Shown piece by piece: positions 26,572 to 38,973 of a stretch of DNA of 64,000 nucleotides; within the stretch, counting starts at the first letter, position 1; each line of letters starts with the position of its first letter. Source of the DNA: Helicoverpa zea (lineage: Eukaryota > Arthropoda > Insecta > Lepidoptera > Noctuidae); the NCBI RefSeq assembly GCF_022581195.2, contig NC_061462.1, positions 4,836,001 to 4,900,000 on the forward strand, written 5' to 3'. The notes under the pieces were generated by a model, which was not told the DNA's origin, made no database searches, and worked only from the letters and a program-made list of their open reading frames with translations. Made by a program: the position numbers and the translations under genes.

Positions 26572-27480
26572 ATGGGTAGGCCCTTGGTGTGGGACGCAAC
26601 ATGCGTCGACACCCTGGCGCCATCACATCTTCCTAGCACGGCAGGCTGTGCTGGGGCGGCTGCAGCTTCTGCAGAGACCACCAAGCGGCGCAAATATCGG
26701 GTGTGTCGTTCATAATCACATTAAATGAAATGCGTTAATATACTGGTTAATATATGTCGATGAACACAAAGAAAAAAGAAAAATACGTAAAAATAAAAAA
26801 ATGAATTTTTCAAACAAACTAAATAGAATAAAAGTGTGCGAAAATTAGAACACCATATAAAAGTCAGTCATTACAAGCAACTGAAATTCTCCCTTGAAAA
26901 CTGACATCTGTCAACTGATCAAAACATTCGATACTCCTAATTTTATCTCTGCTTTACACATGATGTTGTAAATTATAAAAACGAAAAATGACTCCTGTAG
27001 CTAAACCACTGAATGGATTAGGTTATTTTTTTTACAATTCGCCATAAAATATCTTAAAGTATATACAATAGGATTTAATGTGATTGTGAAGGACACACCC
27101 TGTATAATAACCTTATTGGAAACTATAGTTTTGAGCCATTTGGGGTCGAAACGCTCGGACCGTGAGGCCCGAGTTCGCGGTTACTTTGCAAGGACATCGC
27201 GAAAAGGCTTGTCGACGCAGACCAGACCAGACCAGAGGGCTGGCTTATTCTTTGGACAAAGAATTAGCATTGCCATTCAACGTGGCAATGCAGCCAGTCT
27301 TCTGGGCACGTTTCCGGAGGACAGTGATGCGGAGGAATACTTCGACGCCTGATCGATGCTCTTTTATATTATGTTTTATGTTTATATATATTTTGTATAT
27401 AGTATTTTATTTTTAGTTTTGTATAAAGATAAGTAGTTTAAGTTTGTATATATGTATAGTGTGTACATTGTATAAAATAA
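26572..27480 (+). pseudogene. 3' end of a non-LTR retrotransposon ORF, decayed and split by a MITE
   Basis: Frame 26572-26697 encodes MGRPLVWDATCVDTLAPSHL and on to KRRKY, matching the frame at 63806-64000. After a 405-bp insertion it resumes exactly in frame at 27106 (NNLIGNYSFEPFGVETLGP). TGA at 27163-27165 replaces the expected Trp codon. A +1 shift at a triple ACCAG repeat (27221-27235) moves the end into another frame, which closes with QRGNAASLLGTFPEDSD and TGA at 27350-27352. A TA-rich 3' UTR with AATAAA near 27477 follows. VWDATC belongs to the restriction-like endonuclease part of the element. The copy is dead and truncated at its 5' end. Confidence 0.8.
26698..27102. mobile_element. 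405-bp MITE inserted in the retrotransposon remnant
   Basis: Ends are inverted: the left is CGGGTGTGTC, and the right reads CAGGGTGTGTCC on the opposite strand (shared GGGTGTGTC). It is flanked by TAT at 26695-26697 and 27103-27105. Removing it with one TAT restores the host element's reading frame. It has no ORF. The superfamily is not determined; a 3-bp duplication TAT with GGG-type ends is suggestive only. Confidence 0.75.
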
Positions 27481-27595
27481 ATATTCTAAGTTCTGAACTT
27501 ATTTAAATTAAATGTGGTACATCTGCGAACAGTCCACCGCCTAAGAAAGGACATAGGCCACTTTTTATATCTAGTAACGGGAATGCAGTGATGCG

Positions 27596-27633
27596 GGTGA
27601 AAACATGAGGAAGCTAATCCTCATGTTTTCACC
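27596..27633. repeat. Perfect 16-bp hairpin
   Basis: Arms GGTGAAAACATGAGGA and its exact reverse complement surround a 6-nt loop. TACAGTACAGTACAGTA microrepeats and a GAGTATAC repeat follow to about 27680. Confidence 0.9.
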
Positions 27634-27680
27634 GTACCGAGTATACATAGTACAGTACAGTACAGTACTGAGTATACACA

Positions 27681-29524
27681 GTTTCAGTTTCATGTGAACA
27701 ATAATTGTACACATGTTCAGACATGTTTAAACACACAAACTGTTCCCCGTAGTGGCGTCTCGGTGAAACCATTAATATGCGCAATATATTGGAACTAATT
27801 TACAATATGTACAGTATCAATAATAATGGTAGCATATTATATTAGTCGGTTACAATGTAGGCATTTCTTATGACTAAGACTCACGATTATCGGGACTAGA
27901 AATCGATCATCCACCACTAATTGTGTACTCATTATTGGATTTACTGTTCTATAGAATGTAATCAGTCTAGATATATAAACAGTCTTCTTCTCCTTTTCTT
28001 ACATTAATATTTAACGTTTTTATAGAGTAACCATGATAGAGTTCTTACCATAACGCTAGCTATCCTGTCCTAATATGGTGCTTATGAAACTTAAAGCAGG
28101 CATTGTCTCGCATATCTAGCTCTAATCCCGCGAACAGTCTGTCAGGGCATTAAGCAAATCCAGCGAGGGTCTGCGTAATCTCCATTTAGACTTCAAACAA
28201 TAGAAATGCTGGAACATCCAAGTTATAACTTCTTTGTTAATCTGCCACTAACTTGTGTATAAATAGATCCCGTTTGTGGCTAACTCAGACCTCTGACTGT
28301 TCATACTCGCCTTGGCGAACGTAATTAAGTTTACTCAATCCGACGGTTTTATGAACAATTTATTCGTACACGAATCTGTTTAAAGTTTTGGCAGATTTTA
28401 CTCACGTTCATTTCTATTTTGATAACTTTCTATCCTCTTTCAGTTTGGTTTTGATTGTTGATGAATATCATAAAGCGTGTCTTGACACTGCCGACGATCG
28501 CTGCTGAAAGGTCATTATTTTAAAAAGCCACTCTGAATAATGACTGAAATATGGATACCTATAATTATTCTCAACCAATTAATATTAGATCAAACACAGC
28601 CCCACTCAATATCCCCACTTCATTATTCCTCAATCAACTGACTAACAAGGGAAAAAAGCCGCCCCATTTTCCTTTTATCAAAAGAAACCCTGTCCACTAT
28701 AATTACAACAAAGGGACCCTCGAATGCAGTGGTGTATCTGTACATTGTAACCCCCCTTCAGTTATTATTTTGGCGTCGGGCTGACGTGGTCAGCGGTAAA
28801 TATATCGCGGTGGTACATTCGACCGCATCCGTGCACATGAATATTTCATGAGCACGGCCCTGATCACCGGCGACCGGTGACAGACTTTGTACTTAATTCG
28901 TGGACCGCTCAATCTTGTGACGTCACTGGTTGTACCGTTTTTTGTTCTTCATTTGTTATGATGGAATATGAGACCCAGTTCTTAGAGGAAATAGTGAGGA
29001 AATGAATAAAAGGATACAACTTTTGTATTTGCACGAATGATACAAAAAATGCTGCTCACCAATAAATCTCGGTTTATTCAAAAAGCTTGAGGCGCATATG
29101 AAAATAAAATATGCTTCAAGAATTTTCAGTCGTTCCCAATCAGGTAGTTCAGCAGATTGAGTTCGTTATTTATTTGCACGGAAGAAATACTTCATAATTA
29201 AACCTGTGAGATATTTTTAATTACTGAAGATTTAAAATATATAGTGGTTAAAGTAGCTACTTTTTATTTAAATGTGTCCAGATATTATTGGTAACAGACG
29301 TTTCTATAATTATCGTAATCTTGAGGGAATTTTGAAATTAAGCAGCTACTTAATTTTCTTATTAGTCATACGATTAAAAACATCAAAGTCATAATCAAGG
29401 ATTTTCTGTCTTGTAAGTTCGGAAGGCCAAATGAGTTCAAATTGGATAAGCAAGGTGGGTAATTAGCATCTATTTTGCCTTCATATTTTCAGTTATAATT
29501 TGACGTTAATCAATGTGGAATAGA
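27681..29524. other. Gene-free stretch with palindromes
   Basis: No gene seen. Two neighbouring palindromes sit in a GC-richer patch: 28831-28855 (GTGC.CATGAA...TTCATG.GCAC) and 28864-28880 (TCACCGGCGACCGGTGA). Confidence 0.5.
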
Positions 29525-29642
29525 GGTCGCTAGGGAGGCCATACATCTACGTGTTTTGGGGACGAATCTCATTTCACAGCCCTCGCGGGGGTAGCGACGC
29601 GAACATTGCCCTCCCTCGAAACGAAACATTGCAATGCAGCCA
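29525..29642. repeat. Diverged repeat pair, copy 1
   Basis: Shares GTCGCTAGGGAG, CATACATCT, GGACGAATCTC and GAAACATTGCAAT in the same order with 30062-30190. The family is unknown. Confidence 0.6.
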
Positions 29643-30061
29643 GACTTATTATCATAGTTCTTTTTTCTGCTTTTAGCAAAATGATGTGTGAATCCAAGTG
29701 GTTTGGGAATTGAAACTAAACTGAGCACTTTGTTCTGTATTGTACTTTTACATGTAGTAGTTTCAAATAGAACTTAATAAAAGTGAGTGCTTTGTAAATG
29801 TCCAAGTTTTATTTCTTTACCTTACTTCCCTTGTGACTAGAATTTAGAGTGACATTAGAAGAAATAAAATACCAAGCAAAAGTTTGTTCAAAGTGAAACA
29901 ACATAAAGTATCTTATTTTATTTCAAAACTTTAAAATTTTATTCTTCAGACAAAAAGTATTGACTTTAAAAGACATTGTACTTACAAATTATATCATAGC
30001 CAGACAATGACGCAGCAAAAGTATTCTAATTCAAAACTAATCAATGTTGCAAATGTATACG

Positions 30062-30190
30062 GTCGCTAGGGAGTCTATACATCTGCGGGTTCGCGGACGA
30101 ATCTCGTTTGGTTCCCCTCAGGGGAGACGACGCGCCGACGGGCAACGTGCCTCGAATACCGCCACCGTTCCGTGAAACATTGCAATAATG
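30062..30190. repeat. Diverged repeat pair, copy 2
   Basis: Partner of 29525-29642, about 537 bp downstream in the same orientation. The middle part (CGACGCGCCGACGGGCAACG) is GC-rich and has diverged more than the ends. Confidence 0.6.
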
Positions 30191-31679
30191 CATCCGTATT
30201 GTATAGCGGTGCACTGATACCGATATGAAAACTTTTATGCTGATTTGAGGAAGAATAAGCGGTTTATTGCGATTCCATCTCGATATTATATGGAATTCTT
30301 GCATTGAATGTTTAGAGAGGAATCTCGAAGATTTGTTATGAAATATTCTGTGCTGGTAACACAATGCGACGTACATATCAGAAAGTAATGTGATGTCTGC
30401 CGGTTTTATAACATTGTAAAGAGGAAAAGTAGTGCTGACGCAGCTGCAAGCGTGACTGCGACTTTTTCGTTCTTGGGAGCTCGGTACTTAGACAGACAGT
30501 TTTATTAGATTTTCTCCATGTTTATGTGGAAGTTATCAAGAACGAGCTTATCTGTACCCGATGGATGAAATTAAAATTATACGGGTAATTAAATAGGCTT
30601 TTGGTAACAGAAAAAAACCTTTTGAGAATCGTTTTTTTATTTGGATAATCTTTGACCAAATATTTTCGCTGTCATTGATCTAGAATCAAAAAAGGGAATA
30701 GAAGAAATAGTACAGAAAAGTACAATGTCTTTAAAAGTCTTCGAGGTACAGCAGACTGGTACCGCCTAAGTTTAATGTCAGAATAAAAAAAAATGCTGAC
30801 ATCAGTCTCCAAGCGAGCTAGTTTCCAATAAATGTCACTTATCTACTTGACTATACACAGCTCACGGCCATGTTAAGCGAATAGTTCAAGCCCAAGAGAC
30901 ATATGGCTCTATTCATCTTATTTCAATTTAGTTCCTGTCAGACTGGTACACAATTGTCTCCAACACATGTAATAGGTAACCTACCATGTTAATAAATTCC
31001 GAGGTGTCTGCGATCTATCGATTTTCACGCACTTTTGAAGGGGTATTTTTGACACTTTCAAAGGGGTGCATTATAATGGTGGCGACATTTAAATATACGC
31101 TTGACTCACCCTCGTTGCGGCCCCTTATTGTATTGGTGACTGGCTAATATTTATTCCACGGCATGGTCTTGCTTTTGGTTTGCGTCGACATTCTCTGATG
31201 TAATATTCAAACTTGGTAAAATTACAAATAGTCTTATAAATTAAGTAAAGTTACAAACTTACTTCATTTCGAGACTTTAAATTGAGAAGTTCAAAATCAA
31301 AATCTATGGTATACCCCTCTCAATATAGAGGAAAAATGAAATGAAAATCAGAACTCTAATACCAAATACAGGCACGTAAACCTCTAGACAAGTCCATTTC
31401 GTCGAACGAATCTAACAGTTGAAGTTGAATTGCGGGATTATTTTACACGATCGCGAACTCACCAAAATGCATTGTCTAAAATTCAGACAGGTATCCTTAT
31501 CTACTCGATACCATCGTGCTATTGCCGTGAAGTGGTTCCGAAACAATGGGACTTCCCAGAGCGAATAACCCCATGTAAAATGGGGGCTGGGAAATGTACC
31601 CTCAACTCCCTAATGTAGTAATGTGTGAAAGTGAACGTGCTCTACGTTTATAATATTTTAGGGGAATTTTGTGTACACA
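30191..31679. other. Gene-free stretch
   Basis: No coding region or repeat family supported. Confidence 0.55.
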
Positions 31680-31830
31680 TAAACTACCTTACTGGTATAG
31701 TGCCATGCACGAGGTTTCAGGTTCGGCTCCCGGGTCGAATCGAAATTGCTTTGTGGGCCTAAAAGCTTTCCCAAAGCAGCCCGGTGTCTGGAAGGTGATT
31801 GAAATATCCTTGCATCGGAGTCTTTACTTT
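31680..31830 (+). mobile_element. tRNA-derived SINE, second family
   Basis: The A-box-like ACTGGTATAGTGCC is at 31691 and the B box GGTTCGGCTCC at 31720-31730, followed by CGGGTCGAATCG and a body with AAAGCAGCCCGGTGTCTGGA. The B box has one change from consensus. This is not a functional tRNA. Confidence 0.6.
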
Positions 31831-34800
31831 CCCTTAGTTAGATCAAGATATCTTAGAAGCTATTACATATTTCCACTTGTAACATCGGATTTTAATAGTG
31901 AAATTTATTCATGGTGGTCCTTTTTATAACCGGTTTGGCCCATATAATGTGTGAATTCTTGTTGCATTTATTTCTTTTTGTAACTTCCTACCTGTAACGC
32001 ATATATTCCTCAAACAATATTCGCTATAATGGACTTAAGAAAATCCCATAAATGTTTATATTCTACCAGCAGATACAGTAAATTATGCAGCGATCATGAA
32101 TCCCAGCGATGAAAGTACACAATCATAAACCAAACATCAGATTATAGAATTATGATCAGTTAAAACTGAATCATTGTTCCATTCCGTTACCACAACGTGA
32201 TTGAAAGTACAGTCGCTGATAAAAGGCTTTATTTTAATCCAAAAGAATACTGAAAAAATATTATGGAAAAGGAAAATTAAATTCAGTGTAAATTCGAAGG
32301 TATGTCTGAATGATTTTATATGCCAGTCAATATATTTCTCAAAGATAAAATTTGAGATATAGATCCGATAAGAGATAGCAAAAACTTAATTCTTCTAAAC
32401 AAAAACTAGCCCTCTTACCCCTCGTTTTGAAACAGATTTAATATTATAGTGAAAGTGACATTGTTTCCTAACTTCTATCGCTGACTGTACGGATTCAGTT
32501 GATGATATTTATGATTGTGGATGGTATGCACAGATTATTTATAGTCCATGAGTAGCTGGAATAAATAATACCGAACCCATTTTGGCGTTACACACACGAG
32601 TATTTAATGGGCACGTATCGTGGGGACGTTACTTATATTTGGTATGGAGTCCGCTATTAAGTATATAGTTTGTGTTGACAGATTTCTCTCTGAAGATTGT
32701 TGATGTAAAAAAATATATTTCGATATTTCACTGGCCTGATTATGAAAACGTCATCGTCCTTGACCAACGATCTTATTAATGTTTAGATCTTAACCGTCTT
32801 ACCACAAAAACTTCTAAACGTCAGTTTAACACTTGGCTAAAAAAATGACAGATTATGACATTGAAATAAGGTCCATATTGCAGCCACACTTTTTTTAGAC
32901 AAGTGTTTGACACATGTTTAAGTTTTTGTAGTGAGACCATAACAATCTACAGTGAATGTGATAAAAAATAGTTTTCAAATTCCCTTACCAGTTCCCCAAT
33001 AAAGTTCTTGTTAAAACAAATACATATTGTAAAGATTTAAGTAGATGTATCTATATTTCGTGCGTAAGTGCGTATATGCAAATAAATACTCGTATTATCT
33101 TGAACTCCCGAATCGATAACTTCAGGCATGAGTCAACATTGAAACAGTTACAATGCAATATGGAAAGCCATTAAGAAGAAAGCTCAATTTATCGAAGCCT
33201 AGATTGTTATCTTAAAAACCAATCTGTTCTAGCTTTGTGTGATTTTAACGACTTTCACGTAGAGAACGGGAAAGTTGATTAAATAAGTTTTATAGACTTG
33301 TTTTTCGTATAAAAAAATATGAGATATCTGGGTCGTTTTCAAAAAATTTGTAAAAAACAGATATGAAACAGATAGGAAAGCTATATTGTTATAACGGAAA
33401 AGTAACAGAGACGAATTATTAGGGTCAGTATATAACGACGTACTTTTAAAAAAAAATAAGAAGATAGTAGTATTCGAATTGTTCTCTATAATTTCGCTGT
33501 CGTCCACCTGGTGTTAGTGGCATATTGCCTGTGAAGAAAAGAAAACCTTAATACATAAATATTAAATATTCTAAAACAAACCCCACAGCAATTCTTATAC
33601 CCGAACTAAAGCCATTCGTAGGTAGGTAACTATCCCAAACTTATCCCATTATAATACATGATGTTACCTGCGAATATCGATTGTAAAAATGTATATCGAT
33701 AGAAAACATTTTCGAGTTTTATATTTTATTAGTGGATTGATTTTTATTTACTCTGTTCATGTCGACTTTTCGTAAAGATACCTTTATAAAATTATAAAAT
33801 AAAAAGAAAAGTGGTAGGTTTGATTAAATACGTTTTTATCTCGGTACGTACACTGTGAACAAACCTTAACCGTTCATATCTGTTACGTCACAGAAAAAAG
33901 TAATCGATATGATAACCGATATGAATAAATTGCTTGTGTCTAATCTAAAAAAATCTCTTTTTCAATGCTAATTCTTACTTTATACGAAACTTGTATAGTA
34001 CAGTGATAGTCAATATACATTTATTCTAAGCTGAGTTATAAAACAGTAAAAGTACTTACCGATACTTTAAAAGTCTCACAGTAATAAGTAACTTTTAATT
34101 GTCAAATAATCACTGCACCACAATATTTCGTGCTTGTTGCGCTTCTCAAAATTACCGAACATTTTTGATTCGTCGATTCTTTTGACAGTTCAGTTGCTAA
34201 TGTTTTAGGTAAAATAATTTTGATAACTACTACAAAAATATTAAAATGACTAATGTAACAAACAGGAATAACAGAAATGAAGTGAAATCAAGACTTGCTT
34301 TAATTAATTATTCCTGAATTCTGCGTGTTATATTTCATGATAATTTTAGCAAATTCCTTCAGGTTCCACAATGCTCTGCTAAGAAATCAATTATTTGTCA
34401 GTTAAAATACTAATATTGAATAATAAAATGTTTTCTAAATGTCGCGCCAAGAATGTGGACACGCATTGCTTATATGAAAACAAATGTTCTACGTTGTAGT
34501 TTTCTTTTAAAATTAATCATTCATTGAGGATTATGGGGCGTTATTTTTGTTTTTCATAATGCTGAAATAAATGTTTATTCTGTTTTAAGAGTAATTAGCT
34601 AGTAGCTATTTTTTAAAAAAGAATAACTCTGTTGGACGTTTTAATATACAATTTTTTTGAATATGACCCATCTACTTATACTTATGTCAGGCACGTATTT
34701 CATTAAACTGACAAATAATCATACTCATAATTTTTACTTGTAAAAAAGGCAATGCTTTTTATTCTAAAACCCTCTTCAATGCTTCACGGTTTATCCTTAA

Positions 34801-35375
34801 TGTTCTGTTTTCACTCTTAAACCGTTGAAATCTACTGTATGTATATTTAATAAACTTTTTTTTCAGGTAAATAAAAAAAATATCGAACCAGTGAAACCAG
34901 GAGAAACAGCTGGTAGCAACATAAAATCACAAAAAAATGCACAGATTTCGATATAAAAATAAAAAAGTACATACTTATTTATTCATGACCATTACCGACA
35001 CATTGTACATACATAGGTTTTCATAACCGACAATTTATTGCCGATATAAAAGCGTCGTTGTATTTCCACCGGTATTCGGGACCCCTCGGCTGCGTTCGGC
35101 TCCCCTCGGCACTTTGCTGCTATGGACTTGGGACAAAAAGTATTCGTGGCAGAAAACCCTCTGGGTAATTATGATAGCACTCGCGATACTGAATTTAGAA
35201 TCAAACCGACCGCCAAAACAGAAACAAATGACGATCCGTTCTAATTCTAAATTCGATGGTAAGCGATGATGATGACAGCTATCAAAATTATCAAACAGCA
35301 GTTTTATAGACTGTCTGGTCAGATATAGATGAAATCATACCCTTTTTACACGCTTTTTATTAGCTTCACCTGTAT
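31831..35375. other. Gene-free stretch
   Basis: No gene seen. A GC-richer patch at 35065-35250 holds a short inverted repeat (GAATTTAGAAT/ATTCTAAATTC) and no ORF of note. Confidence 0.55.
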
Positions 35376-35503
35376 GTTTGTAGGTTTGTAACCGACTTCT
35401 TTGGGCGCGATTTTGACCCACTTTAAACGGCCAGATTTCGTTCAAACTTTGTAGATTTATTGAGGACCGATGACAATACACTAATTTGATAAAATTATTC
35501 CAT
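35376..35503 (+). repeat. Dispersed repeat (TTTGTAACCGACTTCTTTGG type)
   Basis: Contains GGGCGCGATTTTGACCCACT, TTCGTTCAAACTTTGTAGAT and GAGGACCGATGACAATACAC, which I recognise as a recurrent lepidopteran block. It abuts the next element. Confidence 0.5.
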
Positions 35504-35507
35504 TTTA

Positions 35508-36293
35508 ACCGACTTCCCAAAAAGGAGGAGGTTACACATACACATCGATTACTCCGAGGTTTATAGGCCGATTTACGTGATTCTTTTTTTGTTTGACTCG
35601 GAATAGCTGCCAGTTGGTCCCATAGTCATCAGATCAGGATCTGATGATGGAAACCCTGAGAAATCGAGGGCAACCTTCGAAAGTTGTAGGCATACATAGG
35701 ATAAAAACTTAACACTCAGGTGTACGCCTAAAAGCACTATTCAACTGTGAAGATTTGGAGCTGACCTGATGATGGAGACCAGAGAGGGTCGAGGGAACTC
35801 GACAATTGAATATGTAAACTACCTCGCGTTTGGGCTTAAATTATTTGTATTGACAAGACCTTTGCAACAGTGAAGGTTTGGAGCTGACCTGATGATGGAG
35901 ACCAGAGAAAGTCGAGGGAACTCGACAACTGAATATGGAAACTACCTCGTGTTTGGGCTTAAATTATTTGTATTGACAAGACCTATGCAACAGTGAAGGT
36001 TGGGAGCTGACCTGATGATGGAGACCAGAGAAAGTCGAGGGAACTCGACAACTGAATATGTAAAATACCTCGTTTGGACTTATATTCTTTGTATTGATGA
36101 AAACTTCCCACTTGTATGGATAGTGACAACTATTCGTATCACTGAAAAGCTTTAAATAAAAAACTTTTTTACAAAAAAATTAAACCGGCTTCCCGAAACA
36201 CTAAAAAGCAAAAAAAATACTAATTTTAGGTACATCGGCCTAGAAGTCGGTGGCAAAATTAACTTAGTAACATCCATTAGACACCGACTTGTA
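35508..36293 (+). mobile_element. Second copy of the 'ACCGACTTCCC' element, right end eroded
   Basis: Starts with AACCGACTTCCCAAAAAGGA like the copy at 23428. It lacks the long T run, has three tandem 123-bp units instead of two, and its right arm stops about 14 bp into the hairpin (CACCGACTTGTAGG). It therefore has no intact right terminus. Confidence 0.75.
35742..36115 (+). repeat. Three tandem 123-bp units
   Basis: Units start at 35742, 35865 and 35988, exactly 123 bp apart, each with CTGATGATGGAGACCAGAG and GTCGAGGGAACTCGACAA. The first unit resembles the first of the 23.7 kb copy and the last unit the last, so the middle unit is the extra one. Confidence 0.9.
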
Positions 36294-36553
36294 GGCTTTT
36301 CAATTTGCAAAATATGATTTTTGCTAATTTATATAATTTTTATCTATAAGGTAAGAAAATTAATTAAAATTTTCTATTATTTTTCTCTACAGTCGATAAG
36401 GCAGGACTCGATGTTAATTTTTATTTCCAATAATTATCTTTAGCCGTTTTCTCTAATATTGACAAATATTATACTAAAGAGAATTTTAATTCTACAAAAC
36501 AAATAATAGTTTTAAAACAAACTAAAAACTAGAAAATAAATAATAGTTTAAAG

Positions 36554-36936
36554 AAACTAAAAAACACGCTTATAGAAAACCGAACTAAAAAATAGAAAAT
36601 AAATTTTAATGAATTTAAATTAAGAAAATAGTGTTAAAAATTTCAATGAATATAAATTAATAATAGAGTGAATACAAAAAAAAATATTAAAAAAAAGCGT
36701 GGGGTGCTTTTTAAGGTATTATCGAAATGAAAATCACTCTACTCATATCTGTCAATAAAATATTTATAACTATTGACACCATGCACCCCACGCTTTTTTT
36801 AAATATTTTTTTTTGTATTCACTCTATTATTAATTTATATTCATTGAAATTTTTAACACTATTTTCTTAATTTAAATTCATTAAAATTTATTTTCTATTT
36901 TTTAGTTCGGTTTTCTATAAGCGTGTTTTTTAGTTT
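36554..36936. repeat. Long inverted repeat, 154-bp arms
   Basis: Arms 36554-36707 and 36783-36936 are reverse complements with a single mismatch that I found (in the A/T tract near 36689). The loop is 75 bp (36708-36782). The arms are extremely AT-rich apart from the inner GCGTGGGGTGC. There is no ORF. Flanks show no clear target duplication. Such a structure folds as a cruciform, or as a long dsRNA stem if transcribed. Confidence 0.95.
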
Positions 36937-37432
36937 TTTGTATTTATAATACGCGCTCGGTTTTCAGTAATGTGCTAACGTAAATAGGAATGTAATGATG
37001 ACTGCGATTTCACAATGATGATCTTGAGTCAAAGAATCAAATCACCACCAAGTATGGTAAGTTGTTCGTTTAGGTGCGAAGGAGTTAGTGGGCCTTCTGT
37101 ACAAGTACCTACTCTGTGGTTACAGTGACGGAGGTTCAGACCAACTGTCACTTGCAATTTATTCCCATGCAATATTGATGTTGAGTTCTATATTTGTGAA
37201 CGAGTTTTGTATCATAGCGTTTTTGCGTTCAATGTGAATAATGGTGTTTTGAATATTTTAGCTACTAGTCGAATAGCCTATTTACCAGTATTAATACCTA
37301 TTTAAACTTTATTTTGTTACCAAATATACCAATTTTTGATATTTTTTGGGCATTTCTTTTACAGTCTTTAATACACGAAACTGTCTTTAATACTCACCAT
37401 AAATTAAGTATAACAATGTGAATATTTCCATA

Positions 37433-37632
37433 ACTAGCCGTTTTCCCGCGGTTTCATCCGCGTCCCGTGGGAACTACTGGCTGCACTGGTATAAAATATA
37501 GCCTATGCCACTCAGGAACATTGTAGCTATCAATCAATGAAAGGATTTTGGAAATCCGACCAGCGGTTTCATAGATTACCCCTAGATTACATACAAACTT
37601 AAAAATTTTACCTTTAAAATATTAGTATAGAT
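37433..37632 (+). mobile_element. Retroposon fragment (CGCGGTTTCATCCGCGTCCC type)
   Basis: Begins ACTAGCCGTTTTCCCGCGG, has ATATAGCCTATGCCAC in the body and ends near AAAATATTAGTATAGAT. It is a common interspersed lepidopteran family, related in layout to 59530-59720. Confidence 0.65.
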
Positions 37633-38973
37633 AAACAAATGTTCAAGGTTTATATAACAACTGTAGTAAAATCAATACAGAACTTTCATTACCGTGAAGA
37701 TACCGATCAGTATAAGCTTTATGAGGAAAAATGCCCACACAGACGGTTGGGTTAATCAATATCGGCTATCTACCCTTTCAATTAACGTTATAACCGATAG
37801 GGCTTCTGAGTCGGAAGTAATTACCGATGTTACGGTATTCAAGTAAATTATGCTTTAAGGTGTTGAAGAAGCCGGTTGAGGATTAAATCAAAGTATCAAG
37901 GTAATGAAGGGTTTATTAATTGGGTATCTAGTACTGGAAGGTTAATTTTGCGACCAATAAGTTAAGCCATATTTTGATATGTAGGTATTACTGATGCATG
38001 GAAACAATGAACTACTTACCAGCTTTTATTTTGTTTTATTATATTCAGAATACGCCATTCCTGGACTCGAATTACTTCTCAAACGGTGAATTTAAAATTG
38101 TTTTTTTTTATCTTGAAAATATTGCTTGCGTCTATGAATATAGGAAGAATTCAATATATTTTGATTTCAGTATACGGTTTAAGAATTAGATGGATCAGAA
38201 AAATTTAATAAAATTATGTGAGAACCACTGCAATGCGGATATCGTGTGAAGTCTGACTGGTCTTTACCTGCATCGCCATTATTATATTATTACATTTATT
38301 TAGGTTAAAAGCGTTTGCATATTCATTACTCATTAATGGTATAAAACACAGTAAGCTTTAGAAGATAGTTAATTAATCCATTAACTGTCGTACTTATTTA
38401 TCTTCCAAATTATTCCAGGAGATTATTTTCCAAATGATAGCCACCAGAGCGCTCGTTAAACGCGAGAGGGTGTTAAATATTTATTATCCTAGAGAGAGGT
38501 ACTCAATGAAATAATCAGCTTGTTGTTAAAGTATAGGTTTTAATATAAGCTGCTGTTTACAACTCTTAACAACATGGAGTTTCCATGAAACTTTAATGTT
38601 TTCGTTTATATTAATGTTTCATTAAATTTATGTACACTTACTTAGCTTACATATTGATTACATTTGCCTCTGTTAATCATGATACACACTTCTTTGAAGT
38701 AGGCATCACAAGGTTTCACCGCAGAATAACGTTGGGTTTTGATTACTATTCACAGTTACCGTTTACAAACAATAAGTTATTATCCTAATTTTTACATGAT
38801 AAAATAGTTTTATAAAAATTTTATACAAGCAGTATCCATATATTAAGTACTACCTCCTCTTAACGTAACAATATAAAAAAGAAATGAAGATCCGAAAACT
38901 ATGATTGAGATCAGATGGTATCGTAGCGGAGAAGTCAGTCTTTACCTCGCTAAATTAAGTATAGAGAGTGTAA
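37633..38973. other. Region downstream of the Toll-like gene
   Basis: No second gene seen. Probably includes the 3' UTR of the Toll-like gene at its right end. Confidence 0.5.
38480..38485 (-). terminator. Candidate polyadenylation signal of Toll-like gene
   Basis: TTTATT on the plus strand is AATAAA on the minus strand, about 490 bp past the stop codon. It is the nearest exact hexamer I found. ATTAAA at 38592-38597 is an alternative, so the real 3' end is uncertain. Confidence 0.3.

Noticed and set aside
35742..36115. CRISPR-like array
   Set aside because: Units are contiguous 123-bp tandem repeats without spacers, inside a eukaryotic transposon.
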